Of a DNA stretch of 64,000 nt, positions 1 to 12,720 are shown in pieces. The stretch comes from Marsupella aquatica (Eukaryota; Marchantiophyta): contig OZ316897.1 in NCBI GenBank assembly GCA_973895155.1, forward strand, positions 11,594,001 through 11,658,000, written 5' to 3'. Each line of letters opens with the position of its first letter. Position 1 is the stretch's first letter. Made by a program: the position numbers and the translations under genes. The notes beneath the pieces were generated by a model, which had not been told where the DNA came from, ran no database searches, and worked only from the letters and a program-made list of their open reading frames with translations.

Positions 1-128
1 CAAGAGGGACCAGCACCAAAAGAGAGAGGACTAAATAAGGGTCACAAAATGGGCAACCAAAGCCCAAGGACATGATTAGAACTCACATCTTCTATCCACA
101 AAACCTATCTTCACCCACACATATATAC
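1..128 (-). mobile_element. SINE fragment, body only
   Basis: The reverse complement matches the body of the full SINE copy near 62.9-63.2 kb: shared blocks include the GTGTGGGTG-type segment and the 'gtggtcctgatttaatcc'-type segment, here diverged. The tRNA-like head is absent, since similarity stops at a T-rich stretch near 128. The other end runs off the window. Confidence 0.6.
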
Positions 129-599
129 CCTTTTTGTTTTTTGTTTGTTTGTATTAGGCATTTACTTTTAGTCTAGGGTTACAATTGTGACCATAGTTGG
201 GGCTTACCTTAGTTGCAAACTAGATTAAGTTAACTAAGTTGCACACTATAGGTGTTTGATTGGATAGGAGGAACTCAGGTTCATTGTTCCAGAGTCAATT
301 GAGAAGTAGGGAGATCTTGTATTACAGAAACTTGGTATGGCAGATGGGCCTAGAGTACAATCAAGCTCTGGCCTAGAGTACAATCAAACTCTCGTGTGTT
401 CTCGTGGACATAGGTTTAACTACAGTAAACCACATATTTATCTCTGTCGACTACTTGTGCGTTATATATTTCATGGGCTTGCCGATATGAATTTCATATA
501 TGTTCAACATTTTTGTCTTGAAAGGAAAAAATACTTGGCAGATCTTCCCACCCCAATAGTGACATATATTCATCATAATAAACCCATTGGAGGCTGAGC
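129..599. other. No recognised feature
   Basis: AT-rich sequence between two SINE fragments. An 86-codon open frame (337-597) has no recognisable domain and contains a short direct duplication around 345-390, so I do not call it a gene. Confidence 0.5.
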
Positions 600-776
600 T
601 CCAAGAGGCGGCACAAGGAGAGAAAGGACTAAATCAGGGTCACAAAGTAGGTAACCAGAACCCAAGGAGATAATCAAAACTTCCATGCTCTCCACAAAAC
701 CCATCCTCACCCAGACACATATATACCCTCAAGGGTGTGGAGGGAGACTTGAACCTAGAGCTCAAGTACATAAATC
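600..776 (-). mobile_element. SINE fragment with B box
   Basis: The reverse complement has the same order as the full SINE at 62.9 kb: a B-box-like GGTTCAAGTCT (746-756), a 'tccctccacacc' segment, the GTGTCTGGGTGAGGATGGG segment, and the block corresponding to 'tttgtggtcctgatttaatcc'. It lies directly beside a second copy (778-985), so the two appear to be tandem or nested insertions. Confidence 0.6.
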
Positions 777-777
777 A

Positions 778-985
778 GAACTCTCATGCTCAAGTACACA
801 AATCAGAACTCTCATACCCTATTGACAAAACCCATCCTCACCCACACACATATACCCTCCACGCAATACCCTATTGACAAAACCATCCTCACCCACACAC
901 ATATACCCTCCACGCAACAGGGGTGTGGAGGCAGAATTGAACCCGAGACCTCTCAATTCCAGGTAAAGCTTTTGGTACTGTGAAA
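778..985 (-). mobile_element. SINE fragment, internally duplicated
   Basis: On the minus strand it carries a B-box-like GGTTCAATTC (934-943) preceded by the conserved 'cctggaattgagaggtc' segment. The 'ttttgtcaatagggtat ... gtgtgtgggtgagg' part is repeated twice in tandem (unit near 57 bp, about 820-915). The A-box region is degenerate. Confidence 0.6.
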
Positions 986-1380
986 TATACAAAGCGTCGA
1001 CGAAATCGCGTCCCGGGATGAAGTAGAGGGATGGCAAGGAAGGACACACGGACGAGATTGCTCGAGGAAAAACAGAGCTTCAACGACGAGAAATGCGACA
1101 AATACTTGACCGGACTCCGGAGTATAAAAGTACCCGAGGAATGCGAAGATGCTTGGTGCTTCGGTGCTTCGGTGCTACAGGGAGCGAGAAAAGCGATTCG
1201 GGAGCGATTCGAGAGCGAGCCGCGATGGTTGCACACGGCCAGGATTGCGTTTTGGATGATGGCTTGGAACGGATCTGTAGAGTGGAGTGTGGACTGACCT
1301 GGCCGAGACGAGGATGGCTTGGAGCACAGTGATTACAACAGGGCTATTCGACGGCGTGCTTCACGGGGTTGGGAAGTGCG

Positions 1381-1640
1381 TGCTGCAGGAGGAGGAGGGG
1401 GAGTGCGAGGAGGAGCAGGAGGAGGAAGACGAAGAAGAAGAAGAAGAACAAGAAGAAAAATGGTGTGAATTAGAAGAAAAGATGAAGGAGCGTCATTGAG
1501 AATTCTCAAGGCATAGGAAAAGAAGAAAAGATGAAGGAGCGTCATTGAGAATTCTCAAGGCACAGGAAAAGAAGAAAAGATGAAGGAGAGTAATTGAGAA
1601 TTCTCAAGCCATAGGAAAAGAAGAAAAGATGAAGGAGGAC
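1381..1640. repeat. GA-rich tract and 49-bp tandem repeat
   Basis: A purine-rich GAG/GAA tract (about 1381-1460) runs into a minisatellite. The unit beginning GATGAAGGAG recurs at 1481, 1530, 1579 and 1628, exactly 49 bp apart, with a few substitutions between copies. It sits upstream of the lipin gene, in its promoter or distal leader. Open frames crossing it are low-complexity artefacts. Confidence 0.9.
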
Positions 1641-1649
1641 AGTGTACAG

Positions 1650-2751
1650 TCGCAGGGCGCAGACGAAGACGACGAGGAATGAGGTGCAGGTGAAGTTAAC
1701 GCAGCAGGAGAGTGTTGTTGACGCGCAGGTAACGTCAAAACAGAGGTGGAAGAGAGGAGAGTGTCGTAGGTGGTGTGGTGTGGTGTGGAATGTTTGGTTT
1801 GGTTTTGTCGCAGGGGATCTAGGGATATTCGGGAATTGTTGGAGTTGCGATGCCAATCATGGGATGCGAATTGCTCGAGAGGCAGAGGGCGGAGGAGGAG
1901 AGAAAGAGAGGGGAAAATATTGATTAGTGTTACTTTTCTGCGATGGGGATCACACGTGGCTTGCCTGGCCCGGGTTTGTTGCGCTTTTGCGGTGCGATTC
2001 CGTGCCGTGTCCCGAATGCGTTGATGACTCCTGTCTGACTGCATCCTTCGGCTTCTTATCCTTGGTGTTGTGTGCGGTAAGAAGAACTCTGGCAGAACGT
2101 ACTGTACCTATCGACGACGAGGATACTGCACCGAAGTGCAGTGCAGGAGGGCCAGGAGGAGAAGTACGGAGGAGCAGGGGGAATAATGCGGATGATTCAC
2201 GGCAAAAGTTTTAGTTTATCATCGTCCCCTTGTCTCCACCTCTGGCTCGGACCGTCCTCCTCGCTCGTGGGATCGAATTTGAGTCGCAGGTTTATACATG
2301 CACACGTGCATGTAGGAGGGGACACGACTTAACCGATGCTGTCTAGCTGATATCTGGATGGATCGATGACTACGTGCGAGATTGTCTGCTTTCTGAGCGT
2401 ATCGATGCTTTCTGTGAGGAATTTTCGGTGCCCCGCTTTGCGCTGCTAAGTAATTAGCCTTCGGGCATTGATTTTGTACGGTATGTGGATGAGCGGAATT
2501 GAAATCTGAGTGTCTGGTTCTTCGCAGAATCAGGTAGGGATGTTGCTCTGGGACTGATTTTTGAGGCGGGAGACGTGCAGATGATGTTGTGAAGCTGCTG
2601 CTGCTGCTTGTCGCCTCGCCGGTTAAAGGAAAGGAAGTCTGCTGGAGGAGAGGGAAGAACGGAGGGGAGAACGGTCGGGAACAGGAGGAGTAGATGGTGG
2701 ATGCCTAACACATGTTTAATATAATTTTGATAGGGAAGACCAGGGAGGAAA
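1650..2751 (+). promoter_or_regulatory. Presumed promoter/5' leader of lipin gene
   Basis: There is no convincing coding sequence here. A pyrimidine-rich stretch ending TTTTGATAG (AG at 2732-2733), 18 nt before the lipin ATG, looks like a splice acceptor. A GTAAGA donor at 2077 could pair with it to give an intron of about 650 bp in the 5' UTR. This is inferred from splice-site appearance only. Confidence 0.35.
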
Positions 2752-5700
2752 ATGAATGCCGTGGGAAAAGTCGGCACATTTTTCGCACAGGGTGTGTATA
2801 CCGTCTCGGGGCCCTTTCACCCTTTCGGAGGAGCTGTCGATATAATTGTGGTTCAGCAGGAGGATGGCACATTCAAGAGCTCGCCGTGGTACGTCAAATT
2901 CGGCAAATTCCAGGGGGTTCTCAAGCGTCGAGAGAAGAAAGTGGTTGTGGCCGTCAACGATGGCGACGCTAATTTCCATATGTATCTTGATCACAAAGGA
3001 GAAGCATACTTTCTCAAAGACGCACCGGGAGAAGAGCTTGCTACATTCTCCCCTCCGGAGGCAGTCTCTTCCGGTGACGAGAATTCCTCTCACATGCTGG
3101 CGCTTGAGTATCCGAGACCGGAAGAGGGATCGAATCGGACAGCGGAACAACTCGGCAAGGAAGAAAGCGAGGATGAAAAAGGATATGATCTGGAGCTCCG
3201 GTTTGAAGGAAGAAGTGCTTCCAAGCAGCTAATTCAGCAGTCAGTTGATGAGCGGGCGACGGCTGCTGGAGTTGTAGGAGAAGGATTTAATACTGCCCAT
3301 GGGAATTCTGTCAGTAGCTCCGGGGACGTTGAAATTCTTGCAAGTAGCCCTGGAGCCGCCGAGGTTCTCAGCAGCTCCAACCACGATCACTCTGCTAATA
3401 CTCAACCTAAAGCAGAATCTAAAGCAGGACATCGGAAAGCGGAATCTAGCAACGGCAAGGTCATTCATGCATTGTTGAACAAGGCCTTAGGCTTGGAAGC
3501 TGGAGTAAAATCAACTCCAGCGAGCGCAATATTGGCTAATGCTACACTCGCGGCCCTCCAATCTCAGTCTTCCTCTCTCCCTGACGCTGTTGATATTTCT
3601 CCCAAAGAGGGATCCATTGAGGTAGCAGGTACCAAAGTGCGGAGAACGTCGAGCACGAATGGTATCATCATTCACGGCTTGTTGAACCAGGCCGTAGGCC
3701 TACAACCATCTCACCGGTCTGGGCCTGCCAGTGGGCTGATTGCCACTGCAATTCTTGCCTCCCTTCACAAAGCAGTTTCCGATTCGCGGTCAGATGGTGA
3801 TGCCTCCTTGCAAACTCCCCATGTCGAGTTGGTTGAGCTGGATGGAGATCATATGGACGTTGAAAAGAATCATGAGGACACATGGACAGGCAGCCCAGTT
3901 GGCGAATTGAAGGAGGAAGAAAATTTGGTCTTGAATTCCGCCTCCAACCCTAATGCTGCTGCTGCTGCTGTTAGGTCACCTGCAAGCAACGGTAACACCT
4001 CTGCGGATGAAGTGACGGTGATGATGGCTGTTAGCAGTCTAGGAAGCTTGTCGGGGCTATCTGAAATTGATCAACTGGACGTTGAAGCGCCAATTCCTTC
4101 CGGGTCTATTTCTCCGAGTCGCACGTCACAATTTTATGACGTAAAGAAGACACTAGAAGTCAGGAAATTAGAGATTCTAGACAAAACATTGGTGGTGGAG
4201 GTACAGGAACATATTGACAAAGATCAAATTCCTGGATTAATTGGGAGTGAGGAGCAGAAGGATATCTCAGATGCTGATGGTAGGGTAGAAAGCATTGTGG
4301 TTGGTCGAAAAGAGTTAATGGATAAGGTCCATGATGTACAGGCTAGTTCAGGTCAGGTTGAACCTGTTGCAAGAATTTCCAGCAAAGATGCTCATAATCG
4401 AGGTTCTGCTCCTGAGCAGTACGTAACACCTGAGAATGCAGATAAACTAGTCAGCGTACATGTGGACAAGCGTCTTGTGGAGAGTTTACAAGATGCATTG
4501 GCCCAAAACATTGAGGGGGGCCCGAAACTGATTTTGGAACAGGAGGAAGTCATGACCTCGCCGGTTAAGGATGTCGCAGGAATCAACGCACAACATGCTC
4601 AGGTTGGTCGAGGCCTAGAAGTTGCAATTCCAGGTCAAGAGCTTCCCATAAATAGCGGGGAACCTGCTTCAACAGCCTCAGATGATGTTCGAGACAATTC
4701 CACTCAAGACCTTTCAAGTCCTGGGAAAGAGCTAGCATTGCTGAACCCGGTCCTTTCAGATGTTAGCAGCCCACGGATGAAAGCAGCCATCGAGTTAGAA
4801 TTGGCCTGGAGAGACGTGATGGAGAAGGCAGCTACCACTTTGAAAGGTGCACCTTACACAAGCAAAAAGCTCAATCACAGTCAGTCTTACAAGAAGAAGG
4901 GTCTTGAAAATGGCGAGAAGAAATCTGACAGCCCTGGTAGATTGCCTCAGCAGTCCGAAAGGAAAACTTGGGGAGGTTGGTTGTGGGGTGGGAGTAGTGC
5001 CCCTCAGGCCAAGCCGACCGAGGAACAGAGTAGTTCCAAGGATGGGAAAGTTGTGCCGCGAGATTTGGGTGGGGACCTCAGTGATCTTGGCCCCGGTAGC
5101 GCTGAATTGAGAGGTCCATCTGGTTTGACATCAGAATTAGACGCTGCCTCAAAAAACGGAATTCATGCAATGCAGAATGTTGAAGGTAGTAATGGTAACG
5201 TTGAAGCTCAAGGAAAGGGAGCTCATAGCGAAAGTGATTCGGGGCTAACAGAGGACAAGAAGTCAGATACTGACAATTGCGTTAGAGGGAAACCGCAGGA
5301 TCATTTGGACTTCGTTTCTGATAGTAAAGGTCAGCAAAAGGTTCCAGATGGACCTCCGCCACGGCGAAGGTCATTGTTCGGCTTGTTGTCAAGGACCAAC
5401 ACAAATCAGTCGTCTTTGTCTAGTGCTTCTTCGCTTCAAAGCAATGACGATCTGCAACCGATGTTGGATGGCTTGAAGAGGGAGACTGCTTTGGAAAGGG
5501 CGGAGAATGTGGTGGATCTTCTGGAGGAGACGTGGGAAAGAGGTTCTGAGGCACATAGAGCCAGAGTTGGAGATGCCAGGATTGCCAAACTGGAGCAAGA
5601 TGATAATGTGGACGGTGGAATCTCGGAAGGTAGGAGTGCGGGGCCTCGCTGCAAGCAGGGCCAGGTTGTGAAGCTGAATACTGAAACTTTGGAAGGCGGT

Positions 5701-8700
5701 AGTGCAGGGGCTGCCTTGAAGCTCGCTGATGGCGCCAGTAATTTGCTTGCTACTGCCGATCCAAAAGATGCTTTGACGAGTGATGGATCAAGACGTAGCT
5801 ATGATTGTTCCAATTTGGAGGGCACTGGGCTAGAAATGGCCGTTGCGCAACTAGGAGGTGTACGAGAAGAGAATGCAGGCACCTCCATAACGAAATTTGA
5901 TCAGGATAGAGGAAAGGTTGGGAACGTACACGCAGAAGACGATGGTGGACTTCAACAAGTGGTCAAAGTACCCACAAATGGGTCAGATAGAAATACTACC
6001 TCAGCTTCTTCTGTATCAGATAATAATACTAGGGATCCCCCTGCTACTTCGCATATGGATGTGTTGCTGATGACTGTCGATGGACACTTAGTTAGAGCTC
6101 CTCTTGGACTTGGTGACAATGAAGCTTCACCATTGGCTGGTGACAGTGAGAAGGTGGGAAAAAGTGGAAGTTCTCGGCAAAAGCTCGTCTGTTTTACAGG
6201 TGTTTCAGACGATGAAAGGCCTAGCTTAAATGCAGATACACATATCTTGCTCAGAAACACGGTGCAACAAGGGATGTGCACACAGATCTCCGCCTCAGCA
6301 TCGGATGAATCAGATAGGCATCTACTTACAGAATCTAGTGAGGGAAAACCAGCTCATCAGGGTTGTGAAGGACTCAAGGGCTTGGCCAAGCTAATTGAAT
6401 TCGACAGTGTAGGGGCAGGACAACAAAACATGGGTAGTATCTATCCACATAATAGCAAAACTTTGCCTATTGAAACTGCTCCTGATCAGCTGGGTCCCCA
6501 ATCAGAGAGTGGACAAACTCTGGAGACAAATGGCCATGACGAAAGTGGTATCGATGCTACAGATCCGAACGAGTTTGATGAGATGCGGGCCATGGTTTTT
6601 GAGAAACTAGAAGAGGAAAATGAGGGAGATGCTTTGGAAAGTGATACTGCACAAATCGAACGCTATTATTCTTCCAAAGATTTAACAGAAGCAGAGGATG
6701 AAGAGGAGAAGAAAGAGCAGAAGAGAGGCTTCAAGAGAAATCTAAGTGACTACATGGATGCTATAAGCGGCGAGGATGAACAGGATAGTTCCGGGTCTGC
6801 TCGTGAAGATGATCTGGCTCAGTCAAGGGATAAGAGTGGCCCCATAGGAATTCCAGGTGCAACACATTGGGGCCCAGACTTTCCCTCTGAGAAGGACCAT
6901 CTCGTAAGGAGTGCTTCAGAGTCCCTCCCAAATGCCAGAAATATGTTGGTACATCGAGATACTGTAAGTCCAAGACTTACGCTTAGCCGCTCTTTAGATT
7001 CGGCTACTCCTCCATCCGTAGTGTCTCCAGCAACGAGGGAACAAAGTGCATCGTCTGATAGTGTTCTGACAACTAGGCTTCCTACTAGAAGTCCTCTGAA
7101 GGGAGTAGTGGAACCTTCTATAGTTGACAGGACCCCTGAAAAGGTAAAGGGGGAATCTGAACTGCTGAATGGAGGAATGTATAGTTCTGGCACCCAAATA
7201 TCGACAGCATCTAGCAGCAGCATCAAAATGGAGGATGGAGGGAAAGGAGCTGAAACTGGTATGCGACTTGCCCATCTGCATAAACAAGGTTGACACTATT
7301 GAAGAGAATGAATTTTATTTGACAGTCCGGTGTTTATATTGCAAATTAGTCCTCGGAAGGCTTAAGCTGTTATCGCCTTGACGAAGAAAGCCGATCTTTT
7401 TCTTTCGCTTCTGACCTACTAGGCTGAGAAGGGACTCTCGTTTATGCTTTCATTCTTTTGCAGGGTTAGAACTCTCTTTGTGCCGGCACTTGTTGAAGGA
7501 AAGGATGGGCCTTGAAGCAGCTGCCAATGTCTTTGCCTCCGAGAAGATTACACTAGAGGAATTCAAGAATTCAGGGTCTGCGATAGCCGCAAATGATAAG
7601 CTTGTAGTCAGGGTTGGAGGGCGCTACTACCCCTGGATGGTTGCAGCTCCTATTGTTCTTGGCATCCTAGCTTTTGGGCAGGTGCTTATTGCACCAAATG
7701 AAGGGGCTATTGATGTAGAGCAACCTATTGTGGTCTTTGATGGAAAAGCTGCTGCGAATGCATCTACAAATTCTGGTGGGGGATGGAAACTTTGGCCTTT
7801 TGGTCCCATTAGAAGACCAAAAACCCCAGAGAGGGCCTTGCCTTCGAGAGAAGCCCTCATGATTGCCACAGAAGTTGCACTGAAAAGTAGCTTGACACAG
7901 GAGTATTTGCGCATGGGTGGATACTACAAGAGGCCACGAAAAGTCAGGACCAACAGTCCGAGCTCACAGCAGTTGGCGTCCTTAAAGCTCAAAGAAGGGA
8001 GCAACAAAATTACGTTCACGTTTGAGACACGTGTGTGGGGCAAACAGCAGGTCTTTAATTTTTCATTGAGTCTTAAACTTCACAACTTCTGTTTTTCATT
8101 CACGATGCGGTGTTCTTTTGCTTGTCGAAGGAACGTTTGATATTACTGATGAAGAGCTTTCCTACTTTGTTTTTGTTCATCTTTATGGTTTATGGTGGAA
8201 GGGTAATATACCTGCTCCATTTAGGAGCTGTGAACTATCCAATTCATCATGCGGCCAGCAGATGACACGAAACGGCTTTGATAATACATTGTTAGAAAAG
8301 ACGCCAGTTGGGCGTAACAAAATTATAGAGGATGTTCTTAACGTGTGATTCAAAAGGAAATTTTAGTGACCTTGCATTGAACAGTTGCTATGTCTGCTCT
8401 AACTAGGTCGATGCGCGAATCTACCTGTGGAAATGGAGTACCCGGATTGTTATATCAGATGTGGATGGCACTATTACAAAGTAAGCAAGAGGACAAAAAT
8501 ATTTTCTAGTTTGCCATAGTATATATCTTGGCAGTATAGTAGAGACGTTCCCCACCACATTCACATTCTCACAATGGGTGGCGATTGAGAGTGCTATCAG
8601 AATAGGCTATGGATGGACCTCGTACGTCTCATCCCTAGCTATGCGTGAGGCAGATGTTCCTTGCGTTGCGAATCATTCATGTATTCAAGCCATGCCTTTT

Positions 8701-11121
8701 CATGTAAACTGGCAACTTATTGCAATTGGGTCCTTCTTTACAGGTCAGATGTTTTAGGCCAAGTCATGCCTCTTATGGGCAGGGACTGGACGCAAATCGG
8801 GGTTGCCAGGCTTTTCTCTGCCATCAAGGTATGAAATCTTTAACTTAGTGAGGTGTTTGTAATCAAATTGTATCTGTATCATTGATTTGTAGGCTGATAC
8901 ATAAGTGCTTCCCTTTGATCGCGTTGAGGAGCGTTGCCAGCTTGGGACAATATCGCTTTGATGATTTTGTCCAGTAATCTCACTACAAATTGCGATGACC
9001 TCGTTTCGCAGAAAAATGGATATGAGTTATTATTTCTGAGTGCTCGCGCTATCTCTCAAGCTTATCTTACCCGACAATTCCTCGAAAATATTAAACAGGT
9101 GTGCAATGATGTTTTTGGACACTGGGGACAAATGTATACTTTGAGAACCTTTGATCTTGCAGTTTCCGTGATCAGTTACCTAGTTCTCGTTTACTTTTGT
9201 CTTTACATGTTCGAGTTGAAGCAGTTGCTGTGGATGTTCTACCTTGGTTGTTGGATAGTTTCATTGTAACGGTCTGTTAGCATATGTTCATCTTAAATAT
9301 TAGAGCAGATGACATATGGACCATCACATTTGACCAGCGTTGGTGCTCTTTAAGCTCTTAACCAGTCATGTTTCCAAAGTTCTGCGTTGGCAAGTTATTA
9401 CTATCAAACAGGGACTAAGGCAAATGACTACTTTGAACTAACGCTTGACGTGATCAGGACGGTGAGGCTCTTCCGGATGGGCCTGTCGTCATTTCTCCTG
9501 ATGGCTTGTTTCCTTCCCTTTACCGTGAAGGTAAGACATTCGATGTTTCAATAAATGTACTTATCTTGAGCCACATCCCTCAGAGCTATGATCACTGGTT
9601 TGTTTTTGGAGGGGGTTGCTTTCTTAGTCCTTGCAAAATATTCTTGTTTCTGGCTTGACTCACAGTTTCAGAAACCATTTGTAGAGTCTGGCATATTTGG
9701 GTATGTTCGGTACACCCAACTGTTCTCGTTACCAATGGGGGAATGGATTTGCGTAAATAGCTACTGACCAGTTGATCTGTGTAATGCAGTAATACGCAGG
9801 GCCCCACATGAGTTCAAAATAGCATGCTTAGAGGTGATGTCTTCTCCTATGGCTTCTAGGGGCGGTCTACTATTTAGAGCAAATCACTTACAGTTTTAAT
9901 TTGTGACGACGTGGTGCATACATTGTGCGCAATCCCTGGAAATCGAGGCATTTAAGTTTTGAACGATTCAAATTATGTGGATTAGCTCACCGAATCACTT
10001 TTATCATGTTATTATGGTTCGATAATCTTCAAATGAAGGCCGTTGTGGTGAGGGTTAGAGTAGTTCTGTTCAGGAATTTACCTAGATGCGCATGTGACCT
10101 TTCAATGCACTTTGTCCTCTGAATTACGCAGGGTAGTCATGACTGAAAGTGGTCGTTATCCTTGATGTGCAGGATATTAAGTCGCTCTTTCCTCCAGAAA
10201 GCAAGCCATTCTATGCCGGATTTGGAAACCGTGACACAGACGAGTTAAGCTATTTAAAAGTTGGGATTTCGAAGGGAAAGATTTTCATCATTAACCCAAA
10301 GGTAAATTGTGATCCTCTTGGCTCGTTGGTGTCGACTGTGAAAAATCTAGTATTCATTTCCCTTTCTATTATATTGTTGGCAACCGGTACAAGCAGAATC
10401 TACAATGCAAGTTTTCTTGGATATTGAATGCAGGGCGAAGTAGTTGTGAATAATCAAGTGGATGTTAAGTCTTACACATCCCTTCATAAGTTGGTGGATG
10501 ATATGTTCCCAGCTATGAGTTTCACTGAACAGGTGTGTCTTTGGATTTTGATGATTGCACCTCCTTCCCTTATCCTCTGGTCGTCATCAATCCCCTTCAT
10601 GATTGTCAAAGCTAGACTGCATGTCAGATAGTTCTCCGTATGTTTGTCATAGCGGTGCAGATGATATACATAAATCGTAGACAATTTTCTCAGTAGGATT
10701 GATTCTCTTGTTTGAAAGAAATGCAGATTCCTGATTTTCAATCTATGCCAGGGATATATCGAATTTGGATTCTGTAATCGTTGGACTGTCATATATAGAG
10801 ACTTCTTCCTTGCACATCAGTGATAAGTCTTATGTCGGGATGATCCTTGATGCTGTTCCTCATATTGTCTTGGCTGATGTTGTAAGACTTTGCAGGAAGA
10901 CTATAATGAATGGAATTTTTGGAAGCTGCCTCTTCCAGACATCGCCGATGAGCCAAGTGTAAAGAGGTATGATCCTACCCTACTTTTTAGTAGAAAGAGT
11001 CCCTGAAGAGGAGTAGATTTCTTGAAAAAGTATTGAAGCCTCGCTGAAATGCAACATTCGTGCTAGGTTGATGGCCAGCAAAGAGTACGCTGCAAATGTT
11101 TTTGATGGTCTGCAAGATTAA
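2752..11121 (+). CDS. PAH: Lipin-type phosphatidate phosphatase (PAH), 11 exons
   Basis: Mg-dependent phosphatidate phosphatase converting phosphatidate to diacylglycerol in phospholipid and storage-lipid metabolism. Exons: 2752-7288, 7464-8050, 8407-8480, 8744-8828, 9012-9098, 9458-9530, 9790-9833, 10173-10301, 10434-10532, 10896-10966, 11067-11121. Together they give 1946 codons plus stop, in frame at every GT-AG junction. Residues 1-100 are a plant N-LIP domain ([40 protein letters not shown]). The WKLWPF motif is near 1620. The catalytic DVDGT (DxDxT) is at 1726-1730 inside an intact LNS2 domain ([29 protein letters not shown]). Arabidopsis PAH1/2 are about 900 aa; the extra length lies in exon 1 (4.5 kb), a Ser-rich, acidic, probably disordered linker with an internal duplication. 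The last exon ([17 protein letters not shown]) is the least certain; read-through of its 100-bp intron would end at TGA near 11006 instead. Confidence 0.93.
3448..3780 (+). repeat. Internal protein repeat in lipin linker
   Basis: Two diverged copies of a roughly 40-residue unit lie at residues 233-272 and 301-342 of the lipin product. Both start SNG/TNG, then [11 protein letters not shown] versus [11 protein letters not shown], then [16 protein letters not shown] versus [16 protein letters not shown]. It is coding sequence within exon 1; no function is known to me. Confidence 0.8.
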
Positions 11122-12490
11122 CACGTCTTAGTGGTCTTTGCAGTGTCGGTAGCTCAAGTTCAAGAAGAAGTGGTAAATCTGGTAGACTTTCATGATACCA
11201 GGTTGTGTACCAGTAAGGCAGACTAGATACAGACAGGGATTACAACCCATGGTGTTTATTATACATGGCAAGCAAGGTTAGCAAGGACTAGCTGGGTTTG
11301 AGTTGTAGTTACTGTACAGTACGTTTGACCACTTCCTGTGGTCCGGGATATGTAGAAATTGTACAGTTCGAGTCATTATTCAGCCATCTCATTGTGTAAG
11401 GCAATGTTAGTGCAAAATATCATTCTGGGCACACCTATCAAGGGACTATTCAGGATTCCCATTAGATCTCATCCGCTTAAGTTGTAGACATGAAGATCAG
11501 CAATTGGCAAAATCACCTTCAGGAGGAGGTACCTGTGGCTCTTGTTCTGCTACTGCAGCTCGCCACCCATTTTCTAAGCCAGTTACTTTCTAGTCGTTCA
11601 CGACCTTCGCATCATACAGAGATTTAGAAGATCTTTATTCAACTAGGGAGTTGATTCCTCTTTCACAAAAGGTTTCCCATTAGCATGGTGAAGGGTTACG
11701 CTTGTTCAATTGTACTCAATAACATTTTTTACTGGGCACGAGGGTCTGCTTCGGATTACTTAGATTTTCTTAAGCATGACAGTTTCATTTCACCTGTATT
11801 CACAATTTGCACACGGAGAATGTGCTTTGCTTTGAATTAAATGAGGAGCACAGCTATGGAGCAGCAAATGGCCTCAAAATTTAGCAGGCTAGGTATTTGT
11901 TTTCCTGTCCAAGGCACATTATACATTCTACACGTTTCCAAGCAGATGCAGTTCTAGAATTCTTTCCAGAATTATTTTGTGTGAAATAATATTTAGCTGT
12001 GCAGCTTGCACTTAGAGCCTCGAGCAGTGCTTAGTGGAACTGGCAATCTCAGCAGTAGCATCAGATGTCCACACATTATATTATATAGCACAGACGTTCT
12101 AAGAGGAACCGCCGAGACAACGTTGTGGCTTTCTAGAAAGGACCAGCACAAGTGTCTGCAATCCCTGTGGACGCCTAGGCCCTTAGAGCTGTTAGAGGTG
12201 ATTCACCCTCTTGATCGACAATTGGCCTGTGAAAGGACTTAAGTGTATAAACATTCAAGAATCTCAACTTTTCTTTCCGTCCAATCGGTATTAGACTAGA
12301 CGCAGGCTCCAAAAACGACCCAAGATTCTTTAGAACTTCATCTTTTGCTTTCCTGGGTTTCCAGAAGCTGCTGGAACGACCATGTATCGATCACCATTGA
12401 AAGCTTGCAACGCGTAAACAACGTGTCAGCAAGAAAAGCCGAATTAGTGTAGGCGGGTCTCTATCAGCATTCTGTTCTCCTGAAGGATGG
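11122..12490. other. Lipin 3' flank, no gene seen
   Basis: This probably contains the lipin 3' UTR. I saw no clear poly(A) signal or coding sequence. The 78-codon open frame at 12006-12242 has no recognisable features. Confidence 0.5.
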
Positions 12491-12491
12491 G

Positions 12492-12720
12492 CTCCCTTGG
12501 TTATTAACATGGCTACCCCTGTATAACCTCGTAGTGTCTATATCATGACATTGTAAGAGTGTTGTTCCCTTGGTTTCCATGCTTACGCCATGTATAACCA
12601 CTTAGGGTCTACATCAGGACATTGTAAGGGTTTGGTTCTCTTGGTTACCATAGTTACCCCTTGTATAGCCTCTTATGGTGCATGTCATGACACAGTAAGG
12701 GTGTGGGAGTGCTGTGACAG
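12492..12720. repeat. About 80-bp tandem repeat, 3 copies
   Basis: Three diverged units each contain 'ggttaNNATggctacccctgtataacc' followed by 'tctatatcatgacattgtaagNgt'. They begin near 12499, 12569 and 12640. Confidence 0.7.

Noticed and set aside
337-597. 86-codon open frame
   Set aside because: No domain, partly built from a short direct duplication, and between SINE fragments.
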